Notes: a model not told the origin generated them from the sequence alone. Shown: positions 38,431-47,959, numbered from the stretch's first letter. The stretch: DNA of 64,000 nt from Agrobacterium genomosp. 13 str. CFBP 6927 (GCA_900012615.1 LT009757.1:1278195-1342194), one strand, 5' to 3'. Made by a program: numbers and translations.

Positions 38431-39176
38431 GCGGTACCATCCTCATCACCGGCGCTACATCCGGTTTCGGACAGGCCACGGCGCAGCGCTTCATCAAGGA
38501 AGGCTGGAAAGTCATCGGCACCGGCCGGCGGGCCGAACGGCTGGAAGCATCGGCGAAGGAACTCGGCTCCGCCTTTCATGGTGTCGCTTTCGACATCACA
38601 GATGAAGATGCGACACAAAAGGCGCTTGCGGCACTGCCGGAGGGTTTCCGGGACATCGACATCCTCGTCAACAATGCCGGCCTGGCGCTCGGTACGGCGC
38701 CTGCGCCGCAGGTGCCGCTGAAAGACTGGCAGACCATGGTGAACACCAACATCACCGGCCTCCTGAACATCACCCATCAGCTTTTGCCGACCCTGATCGA
38801 CCGCAGGGGCATTGTCGTCAATCTTTCATCGGTGGCTGCGCATTGGCCCTATGCCGGCGGCAATGTCTATGCCGGCACAAAGGCCTTCCTGCGCCAATTC
38901 TCACTCGGTCTTCGCTCAGACCTGCATGGCAAGGGCGTACGGGTTACCTCCATCGAACCCGGCATGTGCGAAACCGAATTCACGCTGGTGCGAACCGGCG
39001 GCAACCAGGATGCCTCGGACAATCTCTATAAGGGCGTCAACCCGATCACGGCCGAAGATATCGCCAATACGATCTATTGGGTCGCCTCGCAGCCCAAGCA
39101 TATCAACATCAACAGCCTCGAACTCATGCCGGTCAACCAGTCCTTTGCCGGTTTTCAGGTCTATCGGGAAAGCTGA
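38427..39176 (+). CDS. SDR oxidoreductase (YdfG-like 3-hydroxy acid dehydrogenase)
   Basis: A protein of 249 residues. The cofactor motif is TGATSGFGQATAQRF, followed by TGRRAERLE (Arg pair suggests NADP), NNAGLALGTAPAP, catalytic SSVAAHWPYAGGNVYAGTKAF and C-terminal INSLELMPVNQSFAGFQVYR. The last segment is typical of the serine/3-hydroxy acid dehydrogenase YdfG. It likely oxidises L-allo-threonine, serine or 3-hydroxypropionate-type acids. It is translationally coupled to the deoxyribosyltransferase, although no metabolic link is evident. Confidence 0.88.
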   Translation: MSGTILITGATSGFGQATAQRFIKEGWKVIGTGRRAERLEASAKELGSAFHGVAFDITDEDATQKALAALPEGFRDIDILVNNAGLALGTAPAPQVPLKDWQTMVNTNITGLLNITHQLLPTLIDRRGIVVNLSSVAAHWPYAGGNVYAGTKAFLRQFSLGLRSDLHGKGVRVTSIEPGMCETEFTLVRTGGNQDASDNLYKGVNPITAEDIANTIYWVASQPKHININSLELMPVNQSFAGFQVYRES

Positions 39177-39298
39177 TTTCTCAGTGTATTCCGGGGAGTG
39201 CTGAAAAACAGAGCAGGATTTTTCGAGCTATGCAGAAATGCAATGCTGCATTGCGAGACTCGCTCTGTTAAAAAGCGCGGAAGTCGCTATATTCAAAT

Positions 39299-39418
39299 CA
39301 TCGAAGCGACGCACTCCTCCTCCCAGCGTCGCTCGATGTGGATCGGTGGCACTCCTCCTCCCAGTCGCCGATCAAGTTTGAAGCCTGCCGCACCTCCTCC
39401 CGCGGCAGGCTTTTTCCT
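39299..39418 (+). ncRNA. Alpha-r14 family small RNA (NfeR1-like) with three anti-Shine-Dalgarno loops
   Basis: Three consecutive hairpins expose a CCTCCTCCC loop. Hairpin 1 (about 39301-39336) has arms around AGCGACGC/GCGTCGCT; hairpin 2 (about 39341-39374) has arms GATCGGTGGC/GTCGCCGATC; hairpin 3 (39382-39410) has arms AGCCTGCCGC/GCGGCAGGC and is followed by TTTTTCCTTTT, a rho-independent terminator. CTATAT at 39287-39292 is a fitting -10 box, giving a start near 39299 and a transcript of about 115-120 bases. The layout is that of the alpha-r14 family, of which S. meliloti NfeR1 is the studied member. Such RNAs pair with GGGAGGAG-type ribosome-binding sites, mostly of transport genes. Confidence 0.85.
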
Positions 39419-39730
39419 TTTCTGGGCCTCATTTCCGAAGAGTCTCATGCGCGAGTTTCCGCGCACCGGCTATGTGCCGACGGTGCTTTTGCATCTTCCC
39501 CCATGGATTTCCGGGGGATTTCGGATTTCTCCGTCAAGGCGACGAGTGCGGAAATCGGACGCGTGTCGATCACGATTTCGTTATGTCTAGATGAATATGC
39601 ACAGTTTTGTGGCGGTGGGCGGTGCTGGCCCATTGCTTAGCCTCCGGCCTGTGTTTAAGCATGGGCAAAAGAACGCTTGGGAGGTTGCCGGCACGCTTGT
39701 GTCTGTGCGCCCGAAAGCGGCGGGGAGAGA
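39419..39730. other. Gap between the small RNA and the M24 peptidase gene
   Basis: A stretch of 312 bases without a convincing gene. Short frames run through it and through the small RNA on both strands but have no family features or ribosome-binding sites. The promoter of the peptidase-dpp operon is expected near 39590-39700, where the sequence is locally AT-rich; no clear box was found. Confidence 0.4.
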
Positions 39731-40918
39731 ATGGCAGACTTTCAAGAGGCGCTGAAGCGGTTTCAGCCGATCGCGGTTTCATCGATCGCTGAAGACGAAC
39801 TAAGGTTGCGACTACGCGGCCTGCAAGCGCGAATGATCCAGCAGAACATCAAGGCGGTCTGGCTCGATGCATCATCGTCGCTGACCTATTATACCGGCCT
39901 GTCGCTTGGTCTTTCCGAACGAATTCACGGCGTCCTGGTGCCGGCCGAAGGCGCCCCGGTCTATGTCAGCCCGACCTTCGAGGAGCCGAAGCTTCAGACC
40001 CTGATCCGTATTCCGGGTGAGGTCGTCGTTTGGGAAGAGGATGAAAATCCCTTTGACCTGATGACGACGCGTATCGACGCGCTTTCCTGTTCCGGCCATC
40101 TTGTCGCTATCGATCCAGCCACACCTTTTGTTTTTGCTTCGGCTTTGATGCAGCGTCTGGAAGGACGGATCATTTCCGCCCAGCCGCTGATCGTCGCCCA
40201 GCGACAGGTCAAGTCCGCCGCCGAAATCGCCCTTATCCAGACCGCCATGGATGCAAGCTATGGCGTGCAGAAGGCTGTGTTCGAGGGGCTGCGTCCGGGC
40301 GTTTCCACCACCGAAGTAGCTGATTTCGTTAACGCCGCCCATATTGCGCTTGGCCTGAAGCCGCTTTTCGTGGCGGTGCAGTTCGGCGAGGCGACGGCCT
40401 ATCCGCATGGCGTGCCCTATGCGCAGACGCTGAATGAAGGCGACATGGTGCTGGTCGATCTCGGCGCCATTCTTCACGGCTACCGTTCGGATATCACCCG
40501 CACCTATGTTTTCGGCCAGCCGACGGATCGGCAGCGCTTTCTCTGGAACGCCGAACGCGATGCACAGGCTGCGGCCTTTAACGCGGCTAAGGTCGGCGCT
40601 GCCTGTTCGGATGTGGACAAGGCCGCGCGCGACAGTCTGAAAGCGGCCGGTTTCGGCCCGGATTATCAGCTTCCCGGACTGCCGCACCGCACCGGCCACG
40701 GGCTTGGGCTGGATATTCACGAAGAACCCTATATCGTTGCAGGAAATGCCACGGCGCTTGAGCCGGGCATGTGTTTTTCCATCGAGCCGATGCTTTGCGT
40801 TTATGGGGAATGCGGCGTCCGTCTCGAGGACATTGTTTATATGACGGAGGCTGGACCGCGCTGGTTCTGCCCTCCGGAGAAGAACCTCGACCGGCTGTTT
40901 CAGCCGGTCGCCGGGTAA
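39731..40918 (+). CDS. M24 family metallopeptidase (Xaa-Pro dipeptidase-like)
   Basis: A protein of 395 residues from the ATG at 39731, with GGGGAGAGA just before it. N-terminal creatinase-like domain (about 1-170) and C-terminal pita-bread domain. All five metal ligands are visible: Asp in VLVDLGAI, Asp in RSDITRTY, His in HRTGHGLGLDIHEEP, Glu in SIEPM and Glu in VRLEDIVYM. It is cytoplasmic (no signal peptide). It is followed 120 bases later by dppABCDF on the same strand, so it probably cleaves imported dipeptides, perhaps Xaa-Pro. Prolidase activity is inferred. Confidence 0.9.
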   Translation: MADFQEALKRFQPIAVSSIAEDELRLRLRGLQARMIQQNIKAVWLDASSSLTYYTGLSLGLSERIHGVLVPAEGAPVYVSPTFEEPKLQTLIRIPGEVVVWEEDENPFDLMTTRIDALSCSGHLVAIDPATPFVFASALMQRLEGRIISAQPLIVAQRQVKSAAEIALIQTAMDASYGVQKAVFEGLRPGVSTTEVADFVNAAHIALGLKPLFVAVQFGEATAYPHGVPYAQTLNEGDMVLVDLGAILHGYRSDITRTYVFGQPTDRQRFLWNAERDAQAAAFNAAKVGAACSDVDKAARDSLKAAGFGPDYQLPGLPHRTGHGLGLDIHEEPYIVAGNATALEPGMCFSIEPMLCVYGECGVRLEDIVYMTEAGPRWFCPPEKNLDRLFQPVAG

Positions 40919-41038
40919 TTGGTCGGGAGGCAAAGGACCGAACAGCGACACGGGGGTTCCCGCGTCGCTGCTGACCAGAAGAGGTAGGCCCCCGGACGGG
41001 GCCGCAGGAACTCAGAAAAAGAGGGAAAGGACCACCAG

Positions 41039-42643
41039 ATGAAAACGCTGACCCGCAGTTTGCTTATCGCCTCTGCGCTTGCGATTACTTCCGCCGTGCC
41101 TGCCATGGCGAAGACCTTCGTTTATTGCTCCGAGGCGTCGCCGGAAGGCTTCGATCCGTCGCCCTACACCGCCGGCGGCACCTTCGATGCCTCCGCGCAT
41201 CCGGTCTACAACCGTCTGACCGAGTTCAAGAAGGGCACGACCGAAGTTGAGCCGGGCCTTGCTGAAAAATGGGATGTTTCGAGCGATGGCCTCGAATACA
41301 CCTTCCACCTGCGCAAGGGTGTGAAGTTCCACTCCAACGACAAGTTCACGCCGAGCCGCGATTTCAACGCCGATGACGTGATCTTCAGCTACAACCGCCA
41401 GGGCGACGCGAAGAACCCGTGGAACCAGTATATCGCAGGTATCACCTACGAATATTACAACTCCATGGAAATGCCGTCGCTGATCAAGGAAATCGTCAAG
41501 GTTGACGATTACACGGTCAAGTTCGTGCTGACGCGCCCGGAAGCGCCGTTCCTCGCCAACATCGCCATGCCTTTCGCTTCGATCGTGTCGAAGGAATATG
41601 CCGATGCGCTCGACAAGGCCGGCACCAAGGAAGACTTCAACAACCTGCCGATCGGCACCGGTCCGTTCAAGTTCGTCGCCTATCAGAAGGACGCGGTCAT
41701 CCGCTACCAGAAGAATGCCGACTACTGGGGTGACGCGCCGAAGATCGACGATCTGATCTTCGCAATCACGCCGGATGCCGCCGTTCGCCTGCAGAAGCTG
41801 AAGGCCGGCGAATGCCACCTGATGCCTTATCCGGCACCGGCTGACCTTGCCGCCATCCGCGCCGACAAGAACCTCAAGCTCGATGAACAGCCGGGCCTGA
41901 ACGTTGCCTACTTCGCCTACAACACCACTGTTGCACCTTTCGACAAGCCGGAAGTGCGCAAGGCGCTGAACATGGCGATGAACAAGCAGGCGATCATTGA
42001 CGCCGTGTTCCAGGGCGCAGGCCAGGTTGCCAAGAACCCGATCCCGCCGACCATGTGGTCCTACAACGACAGCATCAAGGACGATGCCTACGATCCGGAA
42101 GCTGCCAAGAAGGCTCTCGAAGCCGCTGGCGTCAAGGATCTGTCGATGAAGATCTGGGCAATGCCGGTGCAGCGCCCCTACATGCCGAACGCCCGCCGCA
42201 CGGCCGAACTGATCCAGTCGGATTTCGCGAAGGTCGGTGTCAAGGCCGAGATCGTCTCCTTCGAATGGGGTGAATACCTCAAGAAGTCGACCGAAGTGAA
42301 CCGTGACGGTTCCGTCATCCTCGGCTGGACCGGCGACAACGGTGACCCGGACAACTTCATGGGCGTTCTGCTCTCCTGCGCCGCAACCGGCGAAGGCGGT
42401 GCGAACCGTGCTCAGTGGTGCAACAAGGAGTTCTCCGAGCTGCTGTCCAAGGCAAAGCAGACCACTGACGTTGCCGAGCGCACCAAGCTTTATGAGCAGG
42501 CGCAGGTGATCTTCAAGGAACAGGCTCCGTGGGCGACGCTTGCGCACTCCACGCAGTTCGTTCCGATGTCTGCCAAGGTTTCCGGCTTCACCATGAGCCC
42601 GCTTGGCGACTTCACCTTCGAATCCGTCGACATCGCGGAGTAA
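41039..42643 (+). CDS. dppA: Dipeptide ABC transporter substrate-binding protein
   Basis: A periplasmic binding protein of 534 residues, SBP family 5. The signal peptide [20 protein letters not shown] ends near Ala24 (AMA-KTF). Family signs are [40 protein letters not shown] and [13 protein letters not shown]. It closely follows the E. coli DppA pattern. GGGAAAGG is a few bases upstream. A long hairpin separates it from dppB, as is common when the binding protein is made in excess. Confidence 0.92.
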   Translation: MKTLTRSLLIASALAITSAVPAMAKTFVYCSEASPEGFDPSPYTAGGTFDASAHPVYNRLTEFKKGTTEVEPGLAEKWDVSSDGLEYTFHLRKGVKFHSNDKFTPSRDFNADDVIFSYNRQGDAKNPWNQYIAGITYEYYNSMEMPSLIKEIVKVDDYTVKFVLTRPEAPFLANIAMPFASIVSKEYADALDKAGTKEDFNNLPIGTGPFKFVAYQKDAVIRYQKNADYWGDAPKIDDLIFAITPDAAVRLQKLKAGECHLMPYPAPADLAAIRADKNLKLDEQPGLNVAYFAYNTTVAPFDKPEVRKALNMAMNKQAIIDAVFQGAGQVAKNPIPPTMWSYNDSIKDDAYDPEAAKKALEAAGVKDLSMKIWAMPVQRPYMPNARRTAELIQSDFAKVGVKAEIVSFEWGEYLKKSTEVNRDGSVILGWTGDNGDPDNFMGVLLSCAATGEGGANRAQWCNKEFSELLSKAKQTTDVAERTKLYEQAQVIFKEQAPWATLAHSTQFVPMSAKVSGFTMSPLGDFTFESVDIAE

Positions 42644-42656
42644 TCCCAAGTAACAG

Positions 42657-42694
42657 GACGCGCGGAAGAACTCGGTTCTTCCGCGCGTCTTTTC
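42657..42694 (+). terminator. Intercistronic hairpin between dppA and dppB
   Basis: Perfect 14-base arms GACGCGCGGAAGAA (42657-42670) and TTCTTCCGCGCGTC (42676-42689), a 5-base loop and TTTT after. It is likely a partial terminator or 3' mRNA stabiliser that raises dppA over dppBCDF. Confidence 0.8.
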
Positions 42695-42705
42695 AGGAAA
42701 AAACC

Positions 42706-43713
42706 ATGATCCGGTTCATTTTCGGCAAACTTCTCTATCTCGTTCCGACTTTTCTCGGGATTACCATTGTCGCCTTTGCCTTCGTTCGCGTCCTGCCGGG
42801 AGATCCCGTGCTGTTGATGGCGGGTGAGCGCGGCATTTCACCCGAACGGCATGCGCAGCTTGCCGAGCAGCTCGGCTTCAGCCAGCCAATCTGGCAGCAA
42901 TATCTCCATTTTCTCGGGCGGCTGCTTCAGGGTGATCTCGGCAATTCGCTGGTCACCAAGAAACCCGTTCTGACCGAGTTCCTGTCGCTCTTCCCCGCGA
43001 CGGTCGAGCTTGGCCTCGTCGCCATCATCATCGCAACGCTGATCGGTGTGCCGGTGGGCGTCATCGCCGCCATCCGCCGTGGCTCCTGGTTCGACCAGAT
43101 TTCCATGACGACCGCGCTGGTGGGCTTCTCCATGCCGATCTTCTGGTGGGGACTGCTGCTCATCATCATGTTCTCCGGCATCCTGCAATGGACGCCGGTG
43201 TCGGGCCGCATCTCGCTGATGTATTTCTTCCCCTCCGTCACCGGTTTCATGCTGATCGACAGCCTGATTTCGGGGCAAAAGGGCGCCTTCGCCTCGGCCT
43301 TGTCGCATCTCATCCTGCCCTCGGTGGTGCTTGCCACCATTCCGCTTGCGGTCATTGCGCGCCAGACGCGCTCGGCAATGCTGGAGGTCCTGAGTGAGGA
43401 TTACGTGCGCACCGCGCGTGCCAAGGGCATGTCGCCCTCCCGCGTCGTCGGTATCCATGCGCTGCGTAACGCCATGATCCCGGTCATCACCACCATCGGC
43501 CTGCAGATTGGCGTGCTGATGGCGGGCGCGATCCTGACCGAAACCATCTTTTCCTGGCCGGGTATCGGCAAGTGGATGATCGATTCCATCTCGCGCCGCG
43601 ACTATCCCGTCGTGCAGAGCGGCCTGCTTCTGATTGCGGGTCTGGTAATGGTCGTCAACCTGCTCGTCGATCTGACCTATGGCCTCATCAATCCGAGGAT
43701 CCGTCACAAATGA
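42706..43713 (+). CDS. dppB: Dipeptide ABC transporter permease DppB
   Basis: A permease of 335 residues with about six membrane segments. It starts MIRFIFGKLLYLVPTFLGIT and includes RVLPGDPV and the EAA-like cytoplasmic loop VLSEDYVRTARAKGMSPSRVV, then HALRNAMIPVIT. AGGAAAAAACC precedes the ATG at 42706. The stop overlaps the dppC start by ATGA. Confidence 0.94.
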   Translation: MIRFIFGKLLYLVPTFLGITIVAFAFVRVLPGDPVLLMAGERGISPERHAQLAEQLGFSQPIWQQYLHFLGRLLQGDLGNSLVTKKPVLTEFLSLFPATVELGLVAIIIATLIGVPVGVIAAIRRGSWFDQISMTTALVGFSMPIFWWGLLLIIMFSGILQWTPVSGRISLMYFFPSVTGFMLIDSLISGQKGAFASALSHLILPSVVLATIPLAVIARQTRSAMLEVLSEDYVRTARAKGMSPSRVVGIHALRNAMIPVITTIGLQIGVLMAGAILTETIFSWPGIGKWMIDSISRRDYPVVQSGLLLIAGLVMVVNLLVDLTYGLINPRIRHK

Positions 43714-44624
43714 GCGATGTGACCACCACCCCCGGCGTCCGTCTTTCGGACGCCGCCATCCGCCGCCGGATGATCGCCGATTTCTGGTTCTACTTCCGCC
43801 AGAACCGTGGCGCCGTCATCGGTCTCGCCGTCTTCCTTCTTCTGGTGCTGGTGGCGGTTTTTGCGCCGCTCATCGCGCCGCATGATCCGACGCAGCAATA
43901 TCGCGACGCTCTGCTCGTTCCGCCCGTATGGCAGGATGGCGGCCGCGCCGGCTTCTTCTTCGGCACCGATGCGGTCGGTCGCGACATGCTGTCCCGGCTG
44001 ATCTACGGTGCGCAATATTCGCTGTTCATCGGCGTCGTCGTCGTCTCCATCGCCCTTGTCGGCGGTATCGTCATCGGTCTCGTCGCCGGTTTCTTTGGCG
44101 GCTGGGTCGATACCGTCATCATGCGCGTGATGGACGTCATCCTGGCGTTTCCGTCGCTGCTTCTGGCGCTGGTGCTGGTCGCGATCCTGGGGCCTGGTCT
44201 CACCAATGCCATGATCGCCATCGCCATCGTCTACCAGCCGCATTTCGCGCGTCTGACGCGTGCGGCTGTCATGAGCGAGTTGCGCCGTGAATATGTCACG
44301 GCCGCCCGTGTGGCGGGTGCCGGCAATTTCCGGCTGATGTTCAAGACCATCCTGCCAAACTGCCTTGCGCCATTGATCGTGCAGGCGACGCTTTCCTTCT
44401 CGTCCGCCGTTCTTGATGCGGCGGCTCTCGGCTTCCTCGGCATGGGCGCGCAGCCGCCCGCCTCCGAATGGGGCACGATGCTGGCCGAGGCCCGCGAGTT
44501 CATCCTGCGCGCCTGGTGGGTCGTTACCCTTCCGGGTCTCACGATCCTCGTATCGGTGCTCGCCATCAACCTGATGGGCGACGGGCTGCGCGATGCGCTC
44601 GATCCCAAACTGAAGCGGAGCTGA
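43710..44624 (+). CDS. dppC: Dipeptide ABC transporter permease DppC
   Basis: A permease of 304 residues with an N-terminal cytoplasmic tail, about six membrane segments, FGTDAVGRDMLSRLIYGAQYSL and the EAA loop LRREYVTAARVAGAGN. It ends GDGLRDALDPKLKRS, as OppC/DppC proteins do. It overlaps dppB by four bases and is 3 bases from dppD. Confidence 0.94.
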   Translation: MSDVTTTPGVRLSDAAIRRRMIADFWFYFRQNRGAVIGLAVFLLLVLVAVFAPLIAPHDPTQQYRDALLVPPVWQDGGRAGFFFGTDAVGRDMLSRLIYGAQYSLFIGVVVVSIALVGGIVIGLVAGFFGGWVDTVIMRVMDVILAFPSLLLALVLVAILGPGLTNAMIAIAIVYQPHFARLTRAAVMSELRREYVTAARVAGAGNFRLMFKTILPNCLAPLIVQATLSFSSAVLDAAALGFLGMGAQPPASEWGTMLAEAREFILRAWWVVTLPGLTILVSVLAINLMGDGLRDALDPKLKRS

Positions 44625-44627
44625 CCG

Positions 44628-45467
44628 ATGAGCCTGCTGAAAATCAAGAACCTCACCGTCAAGTTCGCCACGGCCACCGGCGCGTTCACGGCCGTCAACG
44701 GCATCGACGTGTCCGTGGACAAGCACGAAGTGCTCGCCATCGTCGGCGAGTCCGGTTCGGGCAAGTCGGTATCGATGCTCGCCGTGATGGGGCTTCTGCC
44801 CGATACGGCGACGATTACCGCCGACGAGATGACCTTCGACGGCACGAACCTGCTGGCGATGACGCCGCAGGAGCGTCGCAAGCTGATCGGCCGCGAGATC
44901 ACCATGATCTTCCAGGAGCCGGTCGCTTCGCTCAACCCGTCGTTCACAGTCGGTTTCCAGATCGAGGAGGTGCTGCGCCTCAATCTCGGCATGGGCCGCT
45001 CCGCCGCGCGGGCGCGGGCGCTCGAACTGTTCCGGGCCGTCGGTATTCCCGATCCGGAAACCAAGCTTAATGCCTATCCGCACCAGATGTCCGGTGGGCA
45101 GTGCCAGCGTGTGATGATCGCGATCGCAATCGCCTCCAAACCGCGTCTGCTGATCGCCGACGAGCCGACGACCGCGCTCGACGTGACGATCCAGAAACAG
45201 ATACTCGATCTGTTGATGAACCTGCAGGAAGAATATGGCATGGCGCTGATCCTCATCACCCATGACATGGGTGTTGTGGCGGAAACCGCAGACCGCGTCG
45301 TGGTGCAATATAAGGGCCGCAAGATGGAGGAGGCGGATGTCTTAAGCCTCTTCGAAGCCCCGCAGCATCCCTATACCAAGGCATTGCTTTCGGCCCTGCC
45401 GGAAAATGCGACCGGTGACCGCCTGCCCACGGTTTCCGATTTCTTCGGCAAGGAGGGCGTTCAATGA
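44628..45467 (+). CDS. dppD: Dipeptide ABC transporter ATPase DppD
   Basis: An ATP-binding subunit of 279 residues. Walker [12 protein letters not shown]-loop [14 protein letters not shown], signature [15 protein letters not shown] and Walker [13 protein letters not shown], followed by an oligopeptide-type C-terminal region that is somewhat short (E. coli DppD has 327 residues), so the iron-sulfur or Cys-rich C-terminal extension seen in some members is missing. The stop overlaps dppF by ATGA. Confidence 0.93.
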   Translation: MSLLKIKNLTVKFATATGAFTAVNGIDVSVDKHEVLAIVGESGSGKSVSMLAVMGLLPDTATITADEMTFDGTNLLAMTPQERRKLIGREITMIFQEPVASLNPSFTVGFQIEEVLRLNLGMGRSAARARALELFRAVGIPDPETKLNAYPHQMSGGQCQRVMIAIAIASKPRLLIADEPTTALDVTIQKQILDLLMNLQEEYGMALILITHDMGVVAETADRVVVQYKGRKMEEADVLSLFEAPQHPYTKALLSALPENATGDRLPTVSDFFGKEGVQ

Positions 45468-46309
45468 GCATCGTTGTCGAAGGCAAGGGCATTACCCGCC
45501 ATTATCACGTTCCGGGCGGCCTGTTTGGCGGCGCCAAGACGGTTCAGGCGCTGAAGGGCATCGATTTCGCTGTCGAGCGTGGCAAGACGCTCGCCATCGT
45601 CGGGGAATCCGGTTCGGGCAAGTCGACGCTTGCGCGTATCATAGCGCTGATCGATCCGGCATCCGGCGGCGAGCTGAAGATTGATGGCCAGCCGGTCGAT
45701 ATCGCCAAGCGTCGTCCCGGTACCGACATGCGCTCCAAGGTGCAGATGGTGTTCCAGAACCCCTATGGCAGCCTCAATCCGCGCCAGAAGGTGGGCGACG
45801 TGCTGATGGAACCGCTCGTCATCAATACAAAGATGCCGGCTTCCGAGCGTCGCGAGCGGGCTGAAGCCATGCTGGTGAAGGTGGGCCTTGGGCCGGAACA
45901 CTTCAACCGCTATCCGCACATGTTCTCTGGCGGCCAGCGCCAGCGCATCGCCATTGCACGGGCGTTGATGCTCAATCCGGCACTTCTGGTGCTGGACGAA
46001 CCAGTCTCGGCGCTCGATCTGTCGGTACAGGCGCAGGTGCTGAACCTGCTCAGGGATCTGCAGGAAGAGTTCGAACTCACCTACGTCTTCGTCAGCCACG
46101 ATCTTTCCGTGGTCCGTTATATCGCCGATGACGTGATGGTCATCTCGAAGGGCGAGGCCGTGGAGCAGGGAACGCGCGAGGAACTGTTCGCCGATCCCAA
46201 ACACGCCTATACACGCCAGCTTTTTGCAGCCACGCCGATCACGGATGTCGACGCCATCCGCGCCCGCGTGGAACGCCGCAAGGCGGCACGGCAGGCCGCG
46301 ACGGCTTGA
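45464..46309 (+). CDS. dppF: Dipeptide ABC transporter ATPase DppF
   Basis: Second ATP-binding subunit, 281 residues. Walker [14 protein letters not shown]-loop MVFQNPYGSLNPRQ, signature FSGGQRQRIAIARAL and Walker B LLVLDEPVSALD. HHTYTRQLFAATPI-like end (YTRQLFAATPI) matches the family. Last gene of the operon; a strong hairpin terminator follows. Confidence 0.94.
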   Translation: MSIVVEGKGITRHYHVPGGLFGGAKTVQALKGIDFAVERGKTLAIVGESGSGKSTLARIIALIDPASGGELKIDGQPVDIAKRRPGTDMRSKVQMVFQNPYGSLNPRQKVGDVLMEPLVINTKMPASERRERAEAMLVKVGLGPEHFNRYPHMFSGGQRQRIAIARALMLNPALLVLDEPVSALDLSVQAQVLNLLRDLQEEFELTYVFVSHDLSVVRYIADDVMVISKGEAVEQGTREELFADPKHAYTRQLFAATPITDVDAIRARVERRKAARQAATA

Positions 46310-46337
46310 GTGATTTTTACCGGTGAGTAAAGTTGGG

Positions 46338-46366
46338 CAGGCCGGATTTCCGGCCTGTTCTTTTTT
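46338..46366 (+). terminator. Terminator of the dpp operon
   Basis: Arms CAGGCCGG (46338-46345) and CCGGCCTG (46350-46357) with ATTT loop, followed by TTCTTTTTT. The T-run reaches the stop of the convergent uxuB-like gene. Confidence 0.88.
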
Positions 46367-47835
46367 CAGGACTTTAAAAACTTGCCGATGGCCCCCAGCG
46401 CGCCATTTTCCCGAATATTGCGATAAGCGGCCTTCAGGGTTGAGACGAAGGTCTCGTTTTCAGGAAGGTCCTCGCCAAATGTGCGCCCGAAGGTGAGAAA
46501 ACGGTCGACGACGGAATCGGGCGGCATTGTCAGTTGGTCCGGGGCATCCCATTCCTTGAAAGCAGGATCGAGAATGGTGATCGGCTGAGCCTTTTCATCC
46601 CTGTCCGCGCAGGACCGGATCCACAGGGCGACCGCGAAAATGACGGCCCTGCTTTCGGCCTTCTCTTCCAGCAATTCGCGTAAGGGGGCGAGAATGCGCA
46701 GCGGCACTTTCTGCGAAGCGTCGGAGGCGATCTGCATCGTCCTGTGTTGCAGGGAAGGGTTGGCGAAACGCTCCCGCAGGCCAGCCACGAATTCCGCGCC
46801 GTCGACGGCGGGATCGAGTGTCCGGTCGATCTCGCGCCAATAGGCATCGATGAAATCGCGCACAAGCGTTTCGGCCCAGGCATCGGCCACCGTCGCAAGG
46901 CCCGCGATCTGGCCGATGGCCGCGATGGCGCTGTGGGAACCGTTGAGCATTCTGAGCTTCATATGCTCATATGGTTCGACATTGCCGACAAATTCCACGC
47001 CCGATTTTTCGAGCGCCGGCCTTCCATGCGGAAAATTGTCCTCGATGACGAAGCGGAAATAGGGCTCGGCCACCACGGGCCAGGCATCGCGCGCACCAAG
47101 TGCCGTTGATACCGCATCCCGATCCTTATCGGTGGTTGCGGGAACGATCCGGTCCACCATCGAGCAGGGGAAGGCAATATTGGTTTCGATGAATGTTGCC
47201 AGCTCCTTGTCCGCAAGGCTCGCAAATTCCAGCAGCAGCTTTCGCAGCACATGTCCGTTGGCCGGCAGGTTGTCGCAGGGCAGAAGCGTCAGCGGCAGGG
47301 AGCCCTCAGCGCGCCTGCGCCTTGTGGCGGCAAGAATGAAACCGAAGATGGAACGCGGCCGGTCCGGATTTTGAAGATCATGGAGAATATCGGGGTGATC
47401 GCGCAGCAGGCTTCGGGATGCGAGATTGGTCAGATAACCCTTCTCCGTCACCGTCAGCGTCACGATAAGGACGCGCGGATCGGAGAGCCGTTCCACCAGC
47501 CGTTCGGGGTCCTCAGGTGCGACGATGGTTTCGAGGATGGAGCCGATGACGCGCAGGCGCTCGCTTTCTCCGTCACGCAGGCAGAAGGTGTAGAGATTAT
47601 CCTGCGGCTCTATGGCGTCGCGGGTGTCCGGGCTTCTGAGCGATGCGGCGACAATGCCCCATTGCGTCTCGCCGCGGTTGAGGCAATCGTCGATGAAAAC
47701 CGCCTGATGCGCGCGGTGAAAGGCGCCGACGCCAAGATGCACGATGCCCGGTGTCGCGGTCTGGCGGTCATAGGCGGGTGTTGCGACGGATTGCGGCAGG
47801 CGAGGCAGGGCGGCAGCGGAAAGCCTGTCTGTCAT
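46366..47835 (-). CDS. Mannitol dehydrogenase family protein (fructuronate reductase-like)
   Basis: A long-chain polyol/mannonate dehydrogenase of 489 residues. Cofactor region GIVHLGVGAFHRAHQAVFID, then TLTVTEKGYL, NLPANGHVLRKLLLEFA, FPCSMVDRIVPAT and the substrate-site KLRMLNGSHSAIAAIG with the catalytic Lys/His. It could be D-mannonate oxidoreductase (UxuB) or a mannitol/arabinitol dehydrogenase. The neighbouring enolase-superfamily dehydratase and GntR regulator favour a uronate or sugar-acid pathway. GGGAAAG precedes the ATG at 47835, which overlaps the stop of a possible 26-codon leader frame. Confidence 0.86.
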   Translation of the reverse strand: MTDRLSAAALPRLPQSVATPAYDRQTATPGIVHLGVGAFHRAHQAVFIDDCLNRGETQWGIVAASLRSPDTRDAIEPQDNLYTFCLRDGESERLRVIGSILETIVAPEDPERLVERLSDPRVLIVTLTVTEKGYLTNLASRSLLRDHPDILHDLQNPDRPRSIFGFILAATRRRRAEGSLPLTLLPCDNLPANGHVLRKLLLEFASLADKELATFIETNIAFPCSMVDRIVPATTDKDRDAVSTALGARDAWPVVAEPYFRFVIEDNFPHGRPALEKSGVEFVGNVEPYEHMKLRMLNGSHSAIAAIGQIAGLATVADAWAETLVRDFIDAYWREIDRTLDPAVDGAEFVAGLRERFANPSLQHRTMQIASDASQKVPLRILAPLRELLEEKAESRAVIFAVALWIRSCADRDEKAQPITILDPAFKEWDAPDQLTMPPDSVVDRFLTFGRTFGEDLPENETFVSTLKAAYRNIRENGALGAIGKFLKS

Positions 47836-47912
47836 CGATGCGACTTTCCCGTTCCGAATGAGAAATCCGTGGCATGGGCCACTGGAATTGCGGCGTCCGG
47901 GTTTTCGCCCAT
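47832..47912 (-). CDS. Possible 26-residue leader peptide coupled to the uxuB-like gene
   Basis: An ATG at 47912 with GGAGG about 10 bases upstream opens a 26-codon frame (MGENPDAAIPVAHATDFSFG...), whose TGA overlaps the ATG of the next gene (ATGA). Both the ribosome-binding sequence and the overlap fit translational coupling. No family is known for so short a peptide, and it could be chance. Confidence 0.4.
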   Translation of the reverse strand: MGENPDAAIPVAHATDFSFGTGKSHR

Positions 47913-47959
47913 GATGTCAGTTCCTCCCGTTTTATCTGAATGGCGGTATTTTGAATGGA

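Noticed and set aside
39198..39590. Open frame over the small RNA
   Set aside because: It runs through three hairpins and a terminator, and has no ribosome-binding sequence or family match.
43704..45308. 534-codon minus-strand open frame
   Set aside because: Antisense shadow of dppC and dppD.
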